Below are positions 10,101 to 18,243 of a DNA stretch of 64,000 nucleotides, piece after piece (positions within the stretch are counted from its first letter, which is position 1; each line of letters starts with the position of its first letter). The position numbers and the translations under genes are program-made. The notes beneath the pieces were generated by a model. The model did no database searches. It saw nothing but the letters and a program-made list of their open reading frames with translations, and was not told the DNA's origin. Source of the DNA: Ch128b sp964527925 (GTDB taxonomy: Bacteria > Bacteroidota > Ignavibacteria > Ch128b); contig CAZGQO010000011.1 of NCBI GenBank assembly GCA_964527925.1, positions 1-64,000 on the forward strand, read 5' to 3'.

Positions 10101-10307
10101 TATTGAATTTTCTGTCAAAACCCATAACTGCCCGTACGTATCCTGTTTGACTTCAATTATTCGTTCTTCGACTAAACCATCATAAGTAGTAAAAGTTCTT
10201 GTTGAAATTAATTTGAATGACAGAGAGGAAACAATAAAAATGACCAAAAACAGCCGTGTTAGAGATTGAGATAAATGTTTTTTTATGTTGATTAATTTAA
10301 AATACAT
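7131..10307 (-). CDS. Reg_prop/Y_Y_Y sensor histidine kinase without receiver or AraC output
   Basis: This 1058-residue protein starts with a hydrophobic export/anchor segment. About 650 residues of two-component-regulator propeller repeats follow, with blade motifs such as DTYGQLWVLTENSI, DDERNLWIGKDNGLL and SRDGSLWIATDDAKL. A Y_Y_Y domain comes next (FSYKLEGFDRDWSEP, about 690-750), then one membrane helix (ILLIVLFLSTIVSLYLF) and a coiled linker. The C-terminus holds HisKA (SHELRTP, H827) and HATPase with N-box NLITNAIKF, G1 DTGIGI and G2 GTGLGL. Many Bacteroidota relatives continue into receiver and AraC domains, but this one stops after the ATPase, so it needs a separate response regulator, none of which is adjacent. 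The propeller probably senses a periplasmic ligand. Confidence 0.9.
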   Translation of the reverse strand: MYFKLINIKKHLSQSLTRLFLVIFIVSSLSFKLISTRTFTTYDGLVEERIIEVKQDTYGQLWVLTENSIMIFNGNNWNNYLEKLKKQSETNFLESSKFKEIEIDKNNNKYLLTEDGKVFLIKDNSINELQFPLSSKGVKIFEIELVNDDNEQTLWANTRTNGLAFYSNGWFTFQVTEGLISNNVLKIKSNEQYLAVVCDKGIQYIKNKKVIYSYSAPRFFTSENLSISFDKNAKSKDGFPSLLIFNVSRIYSLIDEKIVDRTSNFFNPYKEYYQKLFSNGGNKIYLADNRSLKIVDLKTFESIVIDQQVIQGNVNVIYQDDERNLWIGKDNGLLRLNLNNVNHYDEKDGLYDRRIISTLNLNDDLYLGHPNGKITFYSNKNFYHLNFEFVLSEYFKKFTNRKTDISKIFSAGNRVFIKAGNWGIFEIISRNRLKPIFVIESSNDFITDCISIDHNQIIVAGSFRKNDKVEGIIFLGEGFSFDKEKFNFEFIPEKIYLSRDGSLWIATDDAKLIKLTKSRVEQIDLKNSFGINSINTIKEDRGSNLFVGSDNGFIMLMKTGEIKHQLLSSEKKISVHSFYFDELNNLWLNSDEGLRFWNWKEFKRSNQWKKFSISIENENSINGINGKIVISGQNGLFEILSDEEEFVDVKPRVFITEINSDGISEIENNKTVIKNGKELIIKFNAVLLSSNNIEFSYKLEGFDRDWSEPTFSKEVKYDNLPDGEYKFLVRSRIPSDSWTEPIATNVIEIKKPFYLNYQEILLIVLFLSTIVSLYLFLTGRKKEPKSKINQLQQIEALEKQNKQLRQEINKALALSKSRMTFLASLSHELRTPVNSIIGFVNILLESNLKLSEEERTKYLNYISVNGRRLLILINDIIDLAKIDSGIISLEFSDVNLNAEIRDTINLFREKIKAKQLDLILELDPEVENHTISLDRNRLHQILSNLITNAIKFTEEGFIKISTRKENDKFDLIVEDTGIGIPADEINFIFDEFRRASTAIKKSIEGTGLGLSITKRLVELMNGKIYVVSQEEVGSTFTVVFQSKKNESQKKEVDLKNFN

Positions 10308-10404
10308 CCAGTTTTAAAATGGTTTATTCATCTATTCAATCTGAATATACTCTCCCTTACCCAATGATATTTTCGGAAAATGAAAACAATTTATTAGTGA
10401 GAAT

Positions 10405-12222
10405 TCAAACATATTCAAACTTTCGCTTATCAAAGATCAATTCTTCACAAAGCTGCTTACCGCGTTCAACGATTTTATTAAGAGGCATTATTTTACTTGC
10501 GTGAACAATTGCCAGGTCAAGTCCAACCTGAACAGCATAATAGAGAAAAACAGAATTCAATGCGTGTCTTGCTTTTGAATTTAATCCAAATGAAACATTA
10601 CTGATACCAAGTATAGTTTTAGCTTGAGGAATTTCTTTCTTAATAAATTTAATTGCTTCAAGTGTTTCAATTGCACTTCTTCGAAATTCTTCATCGCCAC
10701 TGCCAAGTGTGAAAGTTAAAGGATCAAAAATCAAATCACATTCACGTAACCCGTACTTATTAACAGCAAGGTCTCTAATTCTTTTCGCAATCTGAAGTTT
10801 TTTCTCGGCTGTTTTAGCCATGCCTTCTTCGTCAATTGTCAAAGCAATTACAGCAGCACCGAATTTTTTTGCAAGCGGTAGAATTTTTGAAATTCTTTCT
10901 TCACCATCTTCCAGATTGATTGAGTTAATAACAGCCCTGCCTGCATAATGTTCAAGAGCAGCTTCAATAACTTCATATTCAGTTGAATCGAACATAAGCG
11001 GTAATGAAATTTGAGTATTTAATCTTTTAACAAACTCAATCATATCTTTTTTTTCATCTCGGCCAACATAGGCAACACAAATATCAAGCATGTGAGCTCC
11101 TTCTTTAATCTGGTCTTTAGCAACCTGAACCATTCCTTCATAATCATCATTCAATAAAAATTCTCTGAATTGCTTAGAACCATTCGCATTGCAACGTTCC
11201 CCAACAAGTACAGGTGCTGGATCAACACTTAAAGTCTGACTTATAAAATTACTTGAAACAGATGGTTGAAAATCCCACGCTCTTTTTGCTGGTTGAAGAT
11301 TGGAAAGTTCATCGACTAATTTTTTAATATGTTCTTTTGTTGTTCCGCAGCATCCGCCCACTATATTAACTCCAAGATCAACAACAAAGTGTTTCAACCA
11401 ATGAACTAATTCATCAGGAGTGAGATGGTAACATGCTTTCCCACCAATGTTTTCTGGAATTCCTGCATTCGGCATTACAAAGATTGGTTTGGGTGAGTTT
11501 TGACATAAGTATCGGACATTCTCACTCATCTCTTTTGGACCCGTTGCGCAATTCATTCCAAAAACATCAATAATATCATAAGGCTCAAAGGTGGTTAATG
11601 CAGCTGAAATGTCTGTTCCCATTAACATCGTCGCTGTTGTTTCAATGGTAATTGAGACAATTATTGGCAGCTGAATTTTCTTCTCCTGAAAAACTTTTGA
11701 TGCCGCTGAAAGTGCTGATTTAATTTGCAGCATATCCTGACAGGTTTCAATGCAAAGTAAATCAACTCCACCATCAACCAAACCAGAAATTTGTTTGTAA
11801 TAAGAATTTTCAAGTTCCCGAAAAGTGATATGACCTAATGAAGGAAGTTTTGTACCAGGACCAATTGAACCAGCTACCAATCTTGGTTTATCATTAGTGG
11901 AAAATGACAGAGCTAATTCTTTTGCAATTTCAGCAGATTTTTTACTAATACCATATGAAAGATGACTTAAGTTGTATTCAGATAATACAACTTCATTCGA
12001 TCCAAACGAATTAGTCTCAATGATATCAGCACCAGCTTCAAGAAAATCCTGATGAACTTTTTGAACCGCTTCAGGTTTTGTGAATACAAGATATTCATTA
12101 CACCCTTCGTATTCTTTACCACCAAAATCATCAGCTGTCAAATTTTGAACCTGGAGATTAGTGCCCATCGCACCATCAAATATTAAGACTCGTTCATTAA
12201 GTAAATCTCGAAATTTTTTCAT
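10405..12222 (-). CDS. metH: Methionine synthase, N-terminal half (homocysteine and folate domains)
   Basis: The 605 residues cover only the first two modules of cobalamin-dependent methionine synthase. Residues 1-310 are the homocysteine S-methyltransferase barrel, with DGAMGTN (16-22), ETNSFGSN, and the zinc cysteines C225 (GMNCATG) and C291/C292 (GGCCGTT). Residues about 330-605 are the pterin-binding barrel (VGERCNANGSKQF, DICVAYVGRDE, LMFDSTE). The protein ends at ELIFDKRKFEYV, just where full-length MetH would continue with the cobalamin module. That module is a separate gene at 26751-28499 on the other strand. The ORF stops with TGA and no cobalamin motif follows in any frame before the next gene. 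The two products would have to assemble to move the methyl group from methyl-THF via B12 to homocysteine. Confidence 0.93.
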   Translation of the reverse strand: MKKFRDLLNERVLIFDGAMGTNLQVQNLTADDFGGKEYEGCNEYLVFTKPEAVQKVHQDFLEAGADIIETNSFGSNEVVLSEYNLSHLSYGISKKSAEIAKELALSFSTNDKPRLVAGSIGPGTKLPSLGHITFRELENSYYKQISGLVDGGVDLLCIETCQDMLQIKSALSAASKVFQEKKIQLPIIVSITIETTATMLMGTDISAALTTFEPYDIIDVFGMNCATGPKEMSENVRYLCQNSPKPIFVMPNAGIPENIGGKACYHLTPDELVHWLKHFVVDLGVNIVGGCCGTTKEHIKKLVDELSNLQPAKRAWDFQPSVSSNFISQTLSVDPAPVLVGERCNANGSKQFREFLLNDDYEGMVQVAKDQIKEGAHMLDICVAYVGRDEKKDMIEFVKRLNTQISLPLMFDSTEYEVIEAALEHYAGRAVINSINLEDGEERISKILPLAKKFGAAVIALTIDEEGMAKTAEKKLQIAKRIRDLAVNKYGLRECDLIFDPLTFTLGSGDEEFRRSAIETLEAIKFIKKEIPQAKTILGISNVSFGLNSKARHALNSVFLYYAVQVGLDLAIVHASKIMPLNKIVERGKQLCEELIFDKRKFEYV

Positions 12223-12494
12223 TTTTTAACTCCTCTCTTTTCTGATAAAAGCTGAGGTTAATTTCAAACTTTTCTAATATCAAATTAAAAATATTCTAAC
12301 AATAAACTTAATTCATTAAACTCAAATTAAATGCGGATATGAAATTTTTTCACATTGAATGAAAATTTTTATTGGTTCAAAAATATATTGTACGCTAATT
12401 ACTGTGTTTTAGGCGACTGATCAGGAATAAAAATTGAAAATTCAATAATTTGATTAAATTAAATGTCAATGTGATGGTCTAAACAAACAGTCAG

Positions 12495-13396
12495 ATGAGA
12501 AAAAAATAGTTCTCATAAACATACTCTTTTCACTTATCCTCTTTGAGGTAGTTTTTCCTATTATTGTTAAAAAGTATAACTTCATGACTCTGAGCAGATA
12601 TGGCATCATTAAACAGGAAGATTATAGAAAGAAATCGGCTAATACAATTTTTAAGTTTACTGATGATTAAAATGATGAATTTATCAATCTCATAAAAGAC
12701 AGGCTTGAATTAAAAATAAATTCAGAAAAGACAATTGAGAATGCAATAAAAATCAGAGAACAATTATTAAATCTTTCGAGAAGAACCGATTCAACCAATT
12801 TAGTTTCACATTATCCCGATAAACTTTTTCAGCATATGATTTCTAATAAATCATTACTGTGCAGAGAAATTGTAAGATTATATGGCTACTTGTTATATCT
12901 AAATGGATTCAATGTTCGATACATTACAATCAGTCGGTCAATTTTTGATTCTTTTGATCGTCACTCAACAATTGAAATCTGGGACGAAAGAAGAGAGAAA
13001 TGGATTGTTTCAGATCCAACTTTTAATGTCTCCTTCAAAAACGAAACTGACTTTCTATCTTCCGACGAAATTTATGATTTAATACACTCAGGAAATTTTG
13101 ATTCAATCCAGGTTATTCATGGTAATTCCACCAGTTATGAAGAAAAATTAGAAGACTATTACATTTCAATCTTTTCTTTATTCGACAATGTTTATTACAT
13201 AAGATATATACAGCATTTCACAATTGATGAAATTCCTCCGCTTCGTTGGTTCAATGATGATTTTAAAATCTATTTACTTCAATCTCAAAAATTTCCTGTT
13301 TATGGGACGGGTTTCAAAATTCAAAACATGATCGTATTCTTCATATCGTTCTTTTTTCCAGTGATAATCATTTCTCTGATAGCCTATCTTGTGTAA
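12495..13396 (+). pseudogene. Transglutaminase-like membrane protein gene, disrupted
   Basis: The intact 3' part (ATG at 12836) contains a transglutaminase-like triad: Cys in LLCREIVRLYGY, His in DRHSTIEIWD and Asp in VSDPTFN (residues 9, 43 and 60 of that part). A C-terminal membrane helix follows. The same frame runs upstream, coding a membrane helix (LINILFSLILFEVVFPIIV) and a helical region, but TAA at 12668-12670 interrupts it. The only plausible start, ATG at 12495, joins this frame only if the A7 run at 12500-12506 has gained or lost bases, because as written it reads into TAG at 12507. No ribosome-binding site precedes the internal ATG. One nonsense codon plus one homopolymer shift points to a decayed gene. 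Assembly error is the alternative. Confidence 0.7.
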
Positions 13397-13559
13397 TTAG
13401 AAATAAGAGATCATGTTATGAACAAAAGAATTTCATTGGCCTACAAAACAATCTTAATAAAAACATTTAAGAAGCCTTACAAATAAAGATTTTCATTTGA
13501 TCTCAATAATTTATTAAACCCACCAGATTTTCTATTTTTGAGTAAGAAAAGAGGATTTT

Positions 13560-14636
13560 ATGTTCGAAAACTTAGAGCGACTTGTTCAAAGATTTGAAGA
13601 GATAAATGAAGAATTAACTAAACCAGAAGTAGTTTCTGACCAGCAAAAGTTAATAAAACTCACAAAAGAAAGAAGCGAACTGGAAGAAATTGTAGAAACC
13701 TACAAAAAATACAAAGATGTAAAGAAAAATATCGAAGGCAACAGGGAAATCATTTACTCGAAAATTGATCCTGAGCTCGTTGAACTTGCAAAAATGGAGC
13801 TTGAAGAACTTGAACCAGAACTTGAACGACTCGAAGAACAACTAAAAATGTTGCTTCTGCCTAAGGATCCCGATGATTCCAAAAATTGTATTGTTGAAAT
13901 TCGAGCTGGTACTGGCGGTGAAGAAGCTGCTCTTTTTGCAGCTGATCTTTTTAGAATGTACTCAAGATATACTGAAAGCAAAGGCTGGAAAATCGATTTG
14001 ATTGATATGAACGATACAGGAATCGGTGGATTAAAGGAAGTCATTTTTATGCTTCAAGGTGATGGTGTTTATGGAAATATGAAATATGAAAGTGGTGTGC
14101 ATCGTGTTCAAAGAGTTCCGAAGACTGAATCCAGTGGCAGGATTCATACTTCAGCTGCATCTGTTGTTGTTTTACCTGAAGCTGAAGAAGTTGAAGTCGA
14201 AATTAATCCTAATGATCTCAGAATTGATATTTTCAGAAGCGGCGGTGCTGGCGGACAAAATGTAAATAAAGTCGAGACCGCTGTTCGAATTACTCACATT
14301 CCAACTGGAATTGTTGTGCAATGTCAGGATGAGCGTTCTCAAATTCAGAACAGAATTAAAGCAATGAAAGTTTTAAGAGCTCGATTGTACGATCTTCAAA
14401 TGGAAGAAAAAAACAAAGCCCTTGCTGAACAGCGAAAATCTATGGTGAGAAAAGGTGATCGAAGTGATAAAATCAGAACTTACAATTTTCCACAAAATCG
14501 TGTGACTGATCACAGAATTGGATTAACCCTTTATAATCTTTCTGAAATCTTAGATGGTAATCTTGATGAACTAATCGAGCAACTCAAACTCGCAGATAGA
14601 TCAGAAAAACTCAAACAAAGTTTTCAGACACTTTAA
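13560..14636 (+). CDS. prfA: Peptide chain release factor 1
   Basis: This 358-residue class I release factor has the catalytic GGQ at 231-233 (GGAGGQNVNKVETAV). Its codon-recognition tripeptide is of the PxT type (PKT, 187-189, in HRVQRVPKTESSGR). That marks it as RF1, which reads UAG and UAA, rather than RF2, which has SPF. The N-terminal coiled domain and the C-terminal domain are intact. It lies 15 bp before the ferritin-VIT1 gene and probably shares its transcript. Its integrity matters here, because several small genes nearby contain in-frame TAG codons. Confidence 0.97.
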   Translation: MFENLERLVQRFEEINEELTKPEVVSDQQKLIKLTKERSELEEIVETYKKYKDVKKNIEGNREIIYSKIDPELVELAKMELEELEPELERLEEQLKMLLLPKDPDDSKNCIVEIRAGTGGEEAALFAADLFRMYSRYTESKGWKIDLIDMNDTGIGGLKEVIFMLQGDGVYGNMKYESGVHRVQRVPKTESSGRIHTSAASVVVLPEAEEVEVEINPNDLRIDIFRSGGAGGQNVNKVETAVRITHIPTGIVVQCQDERSQIQNRIKAMKVLRARLYDLQMEEKNKALAEQRKSMVRKGDRSDKIRTYNFPQNRVTDHRIGLTLYNLSEILDGNLDELIEQLKLADRSEKLKQSFQTL

Positions 14637-14651
14637 TGAAGGAGTATTAAT

Positions 14652-15524
14652 ATGGTTCTTGATTCTGATACCCTTTCAAAACTTTTATTAATTCAAAAAA
14701 ACGAAATCACAGAATTTTATGTCTACAGCTATCTAGCAAGAGTAATTAAAGATATAAATAATTCAGATGTACTGAAGAAAATTGCAAACGATGAGTTGGC
14801 TCATTACAATTACTGGAAAAAAATTACTAATAAAGAAGTAAAGCCAAATAGATTGAAAATTTACTTATACAATTTCATGGCTCGAGTTTTCGGAATCACA
14901 TTCAGCATTAAATTAATGGAAAAAGGAGAGCAAAAAGCTGAAAGATTCTATAGTGAAATTGTCAGCAAAATTCCAGAAGCAGAAAAAATTATTGGTGAAG
15001 AAAACTCACATGAAAATGCTCTTATTGATATGCTTGATGAAGAAAAATTAAAATATGCTGGTTCAATCGTGTTGGGATTAAATGATGCGTTAATTGAATT
15101 GACTGGTGCATTGGCTGGACTAACCTTCGCTATACAAAAAACAAACATCATTGCATTAGCCGGTTTAATTACTGGAATAGCTGCATCTTTTTCAATGGCT
15201 GCTTCAAATTATCTCTCTGAAAAAGCTGAAGGTGATAATAAAAATTATTTGAAATCTGCAATCTATACAGGAGTAGCTTACATAGTGACAGTAATTTTAT
15301 TAATCACTCCTTATTTAATTTTGGATAACGCTTTAATTGCTCTTCCATTTACAATCTTGATTGCAATTATGATTATCTTTTTGTTCAATTACTATATTTC
15401 TGTTGCAAAAGATTATTCTTTTAAGCACAGATTTTTTGAAATGGTTGTGCTCAATTTGATTGTCACGGCAATCACCTTTGGAATTGGAATTCTGGTAAGA
15501 GAAGTTTTTGGAATAGAGGTATAA
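14652..15524 (+). CDS. Ferritin-like/VIT1 fusion iron exporter (MbfA-like)
   Basis: The 290-residue protein fuses two domains. Residues about 8-125 are a ferritin-like/rubrerythrin four-helix domain with iron-ligand patterns EITEFYVY, ANDELAHYNYW (E48, H51) and GEENSHENAL. Residues about 130-290 are a VIT1/CCC1-type transporter with five hydrophobic segments, including GLNDALIELTGALAGLTFA and GIAASFSMAASNYLSEKAEG. This is the arrangement of membrane-bound ferritin A, which exports iron and guards against iron and peroxide stress; cytosolic placement of the ferritin domain is known for that family. The start has a GAAGGAG ribosome-binding site. It follows prfA closely. Confidence 0.88.
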   Translation: MVLDSDTLSKLLLIQKNEITEFYVYSYLARVIKDINNSDVLKKIANDELAHYNYWKKITNKEVKPNRLKIYLYNFMARVFGITFSIKLMEKGEQKAERFYSEIVSKIPEAEKIIGEENSHENALIDMLDEEKLKYAGSIVLGLNDALIELTGALAGLTFAIQKTNIIALAGLITGIAASFSMAASNYLSEKAEGDNKNYLKSAIYTGVAYIVTVILLITPYLILDNALIALPFTILIAIMIIFLFNYYISVAKDYSFKHRFFEMVVLNLIVTAITFGIGILVREVFGIEV

Positions 15525-15551
15525 TTCAAAATTTTTTTTGATTTTCTATTC

Positions 15552-16679
15552 TTAAGAATCAAAATATTTTATATAACATCTTCTTCTTTTATGTTGACGA
15601 GCTTCAAAGTTTTTCCAGTGACCCTGAACAGCATAATTTGATTCAAGTTCAGGATTGGATTCAGCTTCGATAATTTTATTTTGAATGCAGCTTTTAGTCA
15701 ACTCCGTGATTAAAAATGCATCAGCTCCTTTTCCTTGATATTCTTTCCTCACAGCTCCAAGATAAAGATCAAGATATTGATTTCGTTTTAAAGCTTTGAG
15801 AATATAAAACCAACCAAATGGGAATAATCTTCCTTTGGCTTTTTGCATTGCATCTGTTAATGAAGGCATTGCGATAACAAAACCAACCACCATATCATTC
15901 TTATCAAGAATTATTTTCAAAAATTTTGGTGAAACAAAAGGGAAATATTGTTTTGTGTAACTTTTAATTTGATTTTCATCTAATGGAACAAATCCATACA
16001 AATCGTGATAAGTTTCATTTATTACATCAAAAATTCCCGAGGCATACTTAAGTAACTCTTTTGATCTTTTGAACTCAGGGACATGAATATCTAATCTGTT
16101 TTTGACAATCTCAGCTATTCTATTTGCTTTTTCGGGAATTTTATCCGGGACTTTGATACGATATTCAACCCAATCGATATCTTTTTTATAACCAAGCCGT
16201 TCAAGATGTTCAGAATAGTAAGGATAATTATAAATTGTTGCGTAAGTCCCTTTTTCATTAAAACCTTCGACAAGAAGTCCTTCCCGATCAAGATCTGTAA
16301 ATCCGAGTGGACCGTGAATTCCGATCATTCCTTTTTGTTTTGCCCAATTTTCAACAGTATCAAAAAGTAAATTCATAACCTCTTCATCATCAACAAAATC
16401 AACCCAACCGAATCTTGCCAATTTTTTATTCCATCTTTCAATGAAACGATGATTAATGATTCCCGCAATTCTTCCAACTACTTTACCGTTTTTAGTTACA
16501 TACCAGAGTTTTTTATCGCAAAACTTAGATGCAGGATTTTTAGAAGTTAGAGTATTTATCTCGTCAATTATAAGTGGAGGGACATAGAATGGATTCTTTT
16601 TGTAAAGAGTTAATGGAAACTTTATAAATTTTCTTAACTCCCACGATGTGTCAACCTCGCGAATCTTTAATTGATTCAT
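15552..16679 (-). CDS. GNAT-like N-acetyltransferase family protein
   Basis: The 375-residue protein shows a C-terminal GNAT-like acyl-CoA site (LDLYLGAVRKEYQGKGADAFLI, with the pyrophosphate-loop pattern QGKGAD) and an N-terminal half with VVGRIAGIINHRF that looks like a second GNAT fold. The motif GIHGPLGFTDLDREGLLVEGF is distinctive for a large, uncharacterised Bacteroidota/Chlorobiota family. The substrate is unknown. A TTG at 16694 extends the frame by five codons. I chose the ATG at 16679 because GAAAGG lies at a proper distance before it. It is 23 bp downstream of the aminotransferase gene on the same strand. Confidence 0.75.
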   Translation of the reverse strand: MNQLKIREVDTSWELRKFIKFPLTLYKKNPFYVPPLIIDEINTLTSKNPASKFCDKKLWYVTKNGKVVGRIAGIINHRFIERWNKKLARFGWVDFVDDEEVMNLLFDTVENWAKQKGMIGIHGPLGFTDLDREGLLVEGFNEKGTYATIYNYPYYSEHLERLGYKKDIDWVEYRIKVPDKIPEKANRIAEIVKNRLDIHVPEFKRSKELLKYASGIFDVINETYHDLYGFVPLDENQIKSYTKQYFPFVSPKFLKIILDKNDMVVGFVIAMPSLTDAMQKAKGRLFPFGWFYILKALKRNQYLDLYLGAVRKEYQGKGADAFLITELTKSCIQNKIIEAESNPELESNYAVQGHWKNFEARQHKRRRCYIKYFDS

Positions 16680-16702
16680 AAACGCGCCTTTCAAGATTAA
16701 AA

Positions 16703-17545
16703 TTAATCTTCCACCCAGACCATTGATTCAACATAATTTCTGAACAGCTTCATAACCAATTTAGTTTTATCACCAATAATTCCTTTGTTGAATCTATGAT
16801 CATCAATTGCGATCACGGGAAGAACTTCTTTATCAGTTGAAGTTATAAAAGCTTCATCGAATTCGTATAATTCATGATAGAAAATATCCTTCTCTTCAAC
16901 ATCAAAACTACTTAATGTTTGATTTAGAACAATTTGTCTTGTAATTCCTGGCAGTAATTCATCTTTGGGAGTTAAAATTTTTTTACCTTTTATGAAAAAG
17001 ATATTGCTTGATGTGCATTCTGTTATTTTTGATCCATGTAAATACAATACTTCAAAAAAGCCCTGTGGATAAAATTCGTTTAAATATTTAATTGCCATTG
17101 TATAGTTGATGGTCTTTGCGGGAGGAAATTCTCTCCCATCTTTAACGATCTTCACCTTTACACCTGTTTTGTAAAAAGCAGGATCGATTTCATTTCTCGG
17201 TTCACAGGTGATTATTAGATTTGGTTCTCCAATTTTCTTACCATCAATACTTTCTCCTCCAGTGACCAATATTCTAATGCTCGATTCTTCAAAGTGATTA
17301 ATTCTAAGTAACTCTTTGACCAGATTTTTAATTTCATCTTTTGTCTTAGGAATTCTTAGCCCGATGAACTTAGCGGAATTTAACAATCTATTGACATGAT
17401 CGCTTAAATGGAAAGGTTTACCGAAGTAAGTTTTCAAGTAATCAAAAACAGCATAAGATCTCAGAAGTCCAATATCATTAACAGAGATTTTAGCTTTATC
17501 TTTTTCAACAAAGTCATTTTTAACAAAGTATATCGGTTGGTTCAT
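16703..17545 (-). CDS. Class IV (branched-chain/D-amino acid type) PLP aminotransferase
   Basis: The 280-residue protein has the fold-type IV PLP layout. The N-terminal SVNDIGLLRSYAVFDYLKTY carries the family's substrate-side residues. The Schiff-base lysine is K144 in PPAKTINYTMAIKY. The conserved glutamate is E176 in SKITECTSSNIFF, and the phosphate-binding turn is in LLPGITRQIVL. Relatives include branched-chain aminotransferase, D-alanine aminotransferase and aminodeoxychorismate lyase. The sequence does not settle which one, although a BCAT or DAAT-like role is likelier than ADC lyase. It precedes the GNAT-like gene, so the two may act in one pathway. Confidence 0.85.
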   Translation of the reverse strand: MNQPIYFVKNDFVEKDKAKISVNDIGLLRSYAVFDYLKTYFGKPFHLSDHVNRLLNSAKFIGLRIPKTKDEIKNLVKELLRINHFEESSIRILVTGGESIDGKKIGEPNLIITCEPRNEIDPAFYKTGVKVKIVKDGREFPPAKTINYTMAIKYLNEFYPQGFFEVLYLHGSKITECTSSNIFFIKGKKILTPKDELLPGITRQIVLNQTLSSFDVEEKDIFYHELYEFDEAFITSTDKEVLPVIAIDDHRFNKGIIGDKTKLVMKLFRNYVESMVWVED

Positions 17546-17618
17546 ACTTAAAAATAGAAATAAACAAAAAGTATAGCAAAAAGAGGTGAAAAGAATAATT
17601 TCTAAATTCTATGGAAGT

Positions 17619-18242
17619 TTATCCGGAAAGCATCTCGATTGTTTTTTGTATTCGGCGTTTACGCGTTTCCTCTTTTTTAGCATCCAGAATTGCCATTATA
17701 TATTCTTTTTTATGAGTGAATGAAAGTTTCTCAAAATTCTGGAATGCTTTTTTGTTTTTTATCAATTCTTTTTTGAAGTCTTCAGGTAAAGTGATTTCTC
17801 TTTTTTGAAAATCAATGTATGGAAGATACTGACTTAAATCTGTTTTTTTGTGATTATCTTGATTATAACCTTCCTTTTTTCTGATTAAAAAGGCAGACCA
17901 GGTATCATTGTAGGAAACCAGAGAAGAAATCTTAACAGGGAATTTATCTATGAATTTTACAATAGAATCACGATTAATATCAGTTTTAATTTTTGAAGAT
18001 GATTTCGGATAAAACAACCAGAGGTTAGTTTCATCATTTAGAATAGGTACAACCTTCTTAAAATTTGATTCCAGTTCCTTCTGGTTTCGAACAAATAAAT
18101 GAATCGCAATAACATCTTTTTCAGCTTTATTTATAGTGATTATTTTGGACTCGAAAGGAAATTTGTATTCAGCTGGTGCATTAAGAACAAGTACTTTTGT
18201 GTCAGGCTGGAGTTTAAATTTTTTAAATTGACTTATTTCCAT
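17619..18242 (-). CDS. YdeI/OmdA-family protein with DUF3052-like N-terminus
   Basis: The C-terminal 60 residues of this 207-residue protein match the OmdA (YdeI/OmpD-associated) family, ITLPEDFKKELIKNKKAFQNFEKLSF followed by a Lys/Arg-rich helix with RKRRIQKTIEML. Members are found among stress and bacteriocin-protection proteins, but their biochemistry is not known. The first 110 residues (LQPDTKVLVLNAPAEY...NLWLFYPKSSSKI...SYNDTWSAFLIRKK) resemble the DUF3052 pattern of small cytoplasmic proteins. It has no signal peptide or membrane helix. It starts 1 bp after the neighbouring membrane protein gene ends, so the two are probably co-transcribed. Confidence 0.7.
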   Translation of the reverse strand: MEISQFKKFKLQPDTKVLVLNAPAEYKFPFESKIITINKAEKDVIAIHLFVRNQKELESNFKKVVPILNDETNLWLFYPKSSSKIKTDINRDSIVKFIDKFPVKISSLVSYNDTWSAFLIRKKEGYNQDNHKKTDLSQYLPYIDFQKREITLPEDFKKELIKNKKAFQNFEKLSFTHKKEYIMAILDAKKEETRKRRIQKTIEMLSG

Positions 18243-18243
18243 A

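Noticed and set aside
10308..10404. A continuation of metH past the stop at 10405 (frameshifted cobalamin domain)
   Set aside because: Only 97 bp remain before the next gene, no cobalamin motif occurs there in any frame, and the complete domain is present elsewhere with its own start.
12223..12494. A SAM or cobalamin riboswitch before the metH N-half
   Set aside because: I looked for both consensus cores in the 272-bp gap and found none. The only riboswitch in the window is at 39847-40008.
13418..13486. A 22-codon ORF between the transglutaminase-like pseudogene and prfA
   Set aside because: It has no ribosome-binding site, no recognisable motif and is too short to support; it looks like random open frame.
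13496..13540. A TAnnTTTG promoter (TATTTTTG at 13533-13540) before prfA
   Set aside because: The minus-7 element matches, but the nearest TTTG is about 33 bp upstream rather than 19-21, and the region is very T-rich, so the match is not convincing.
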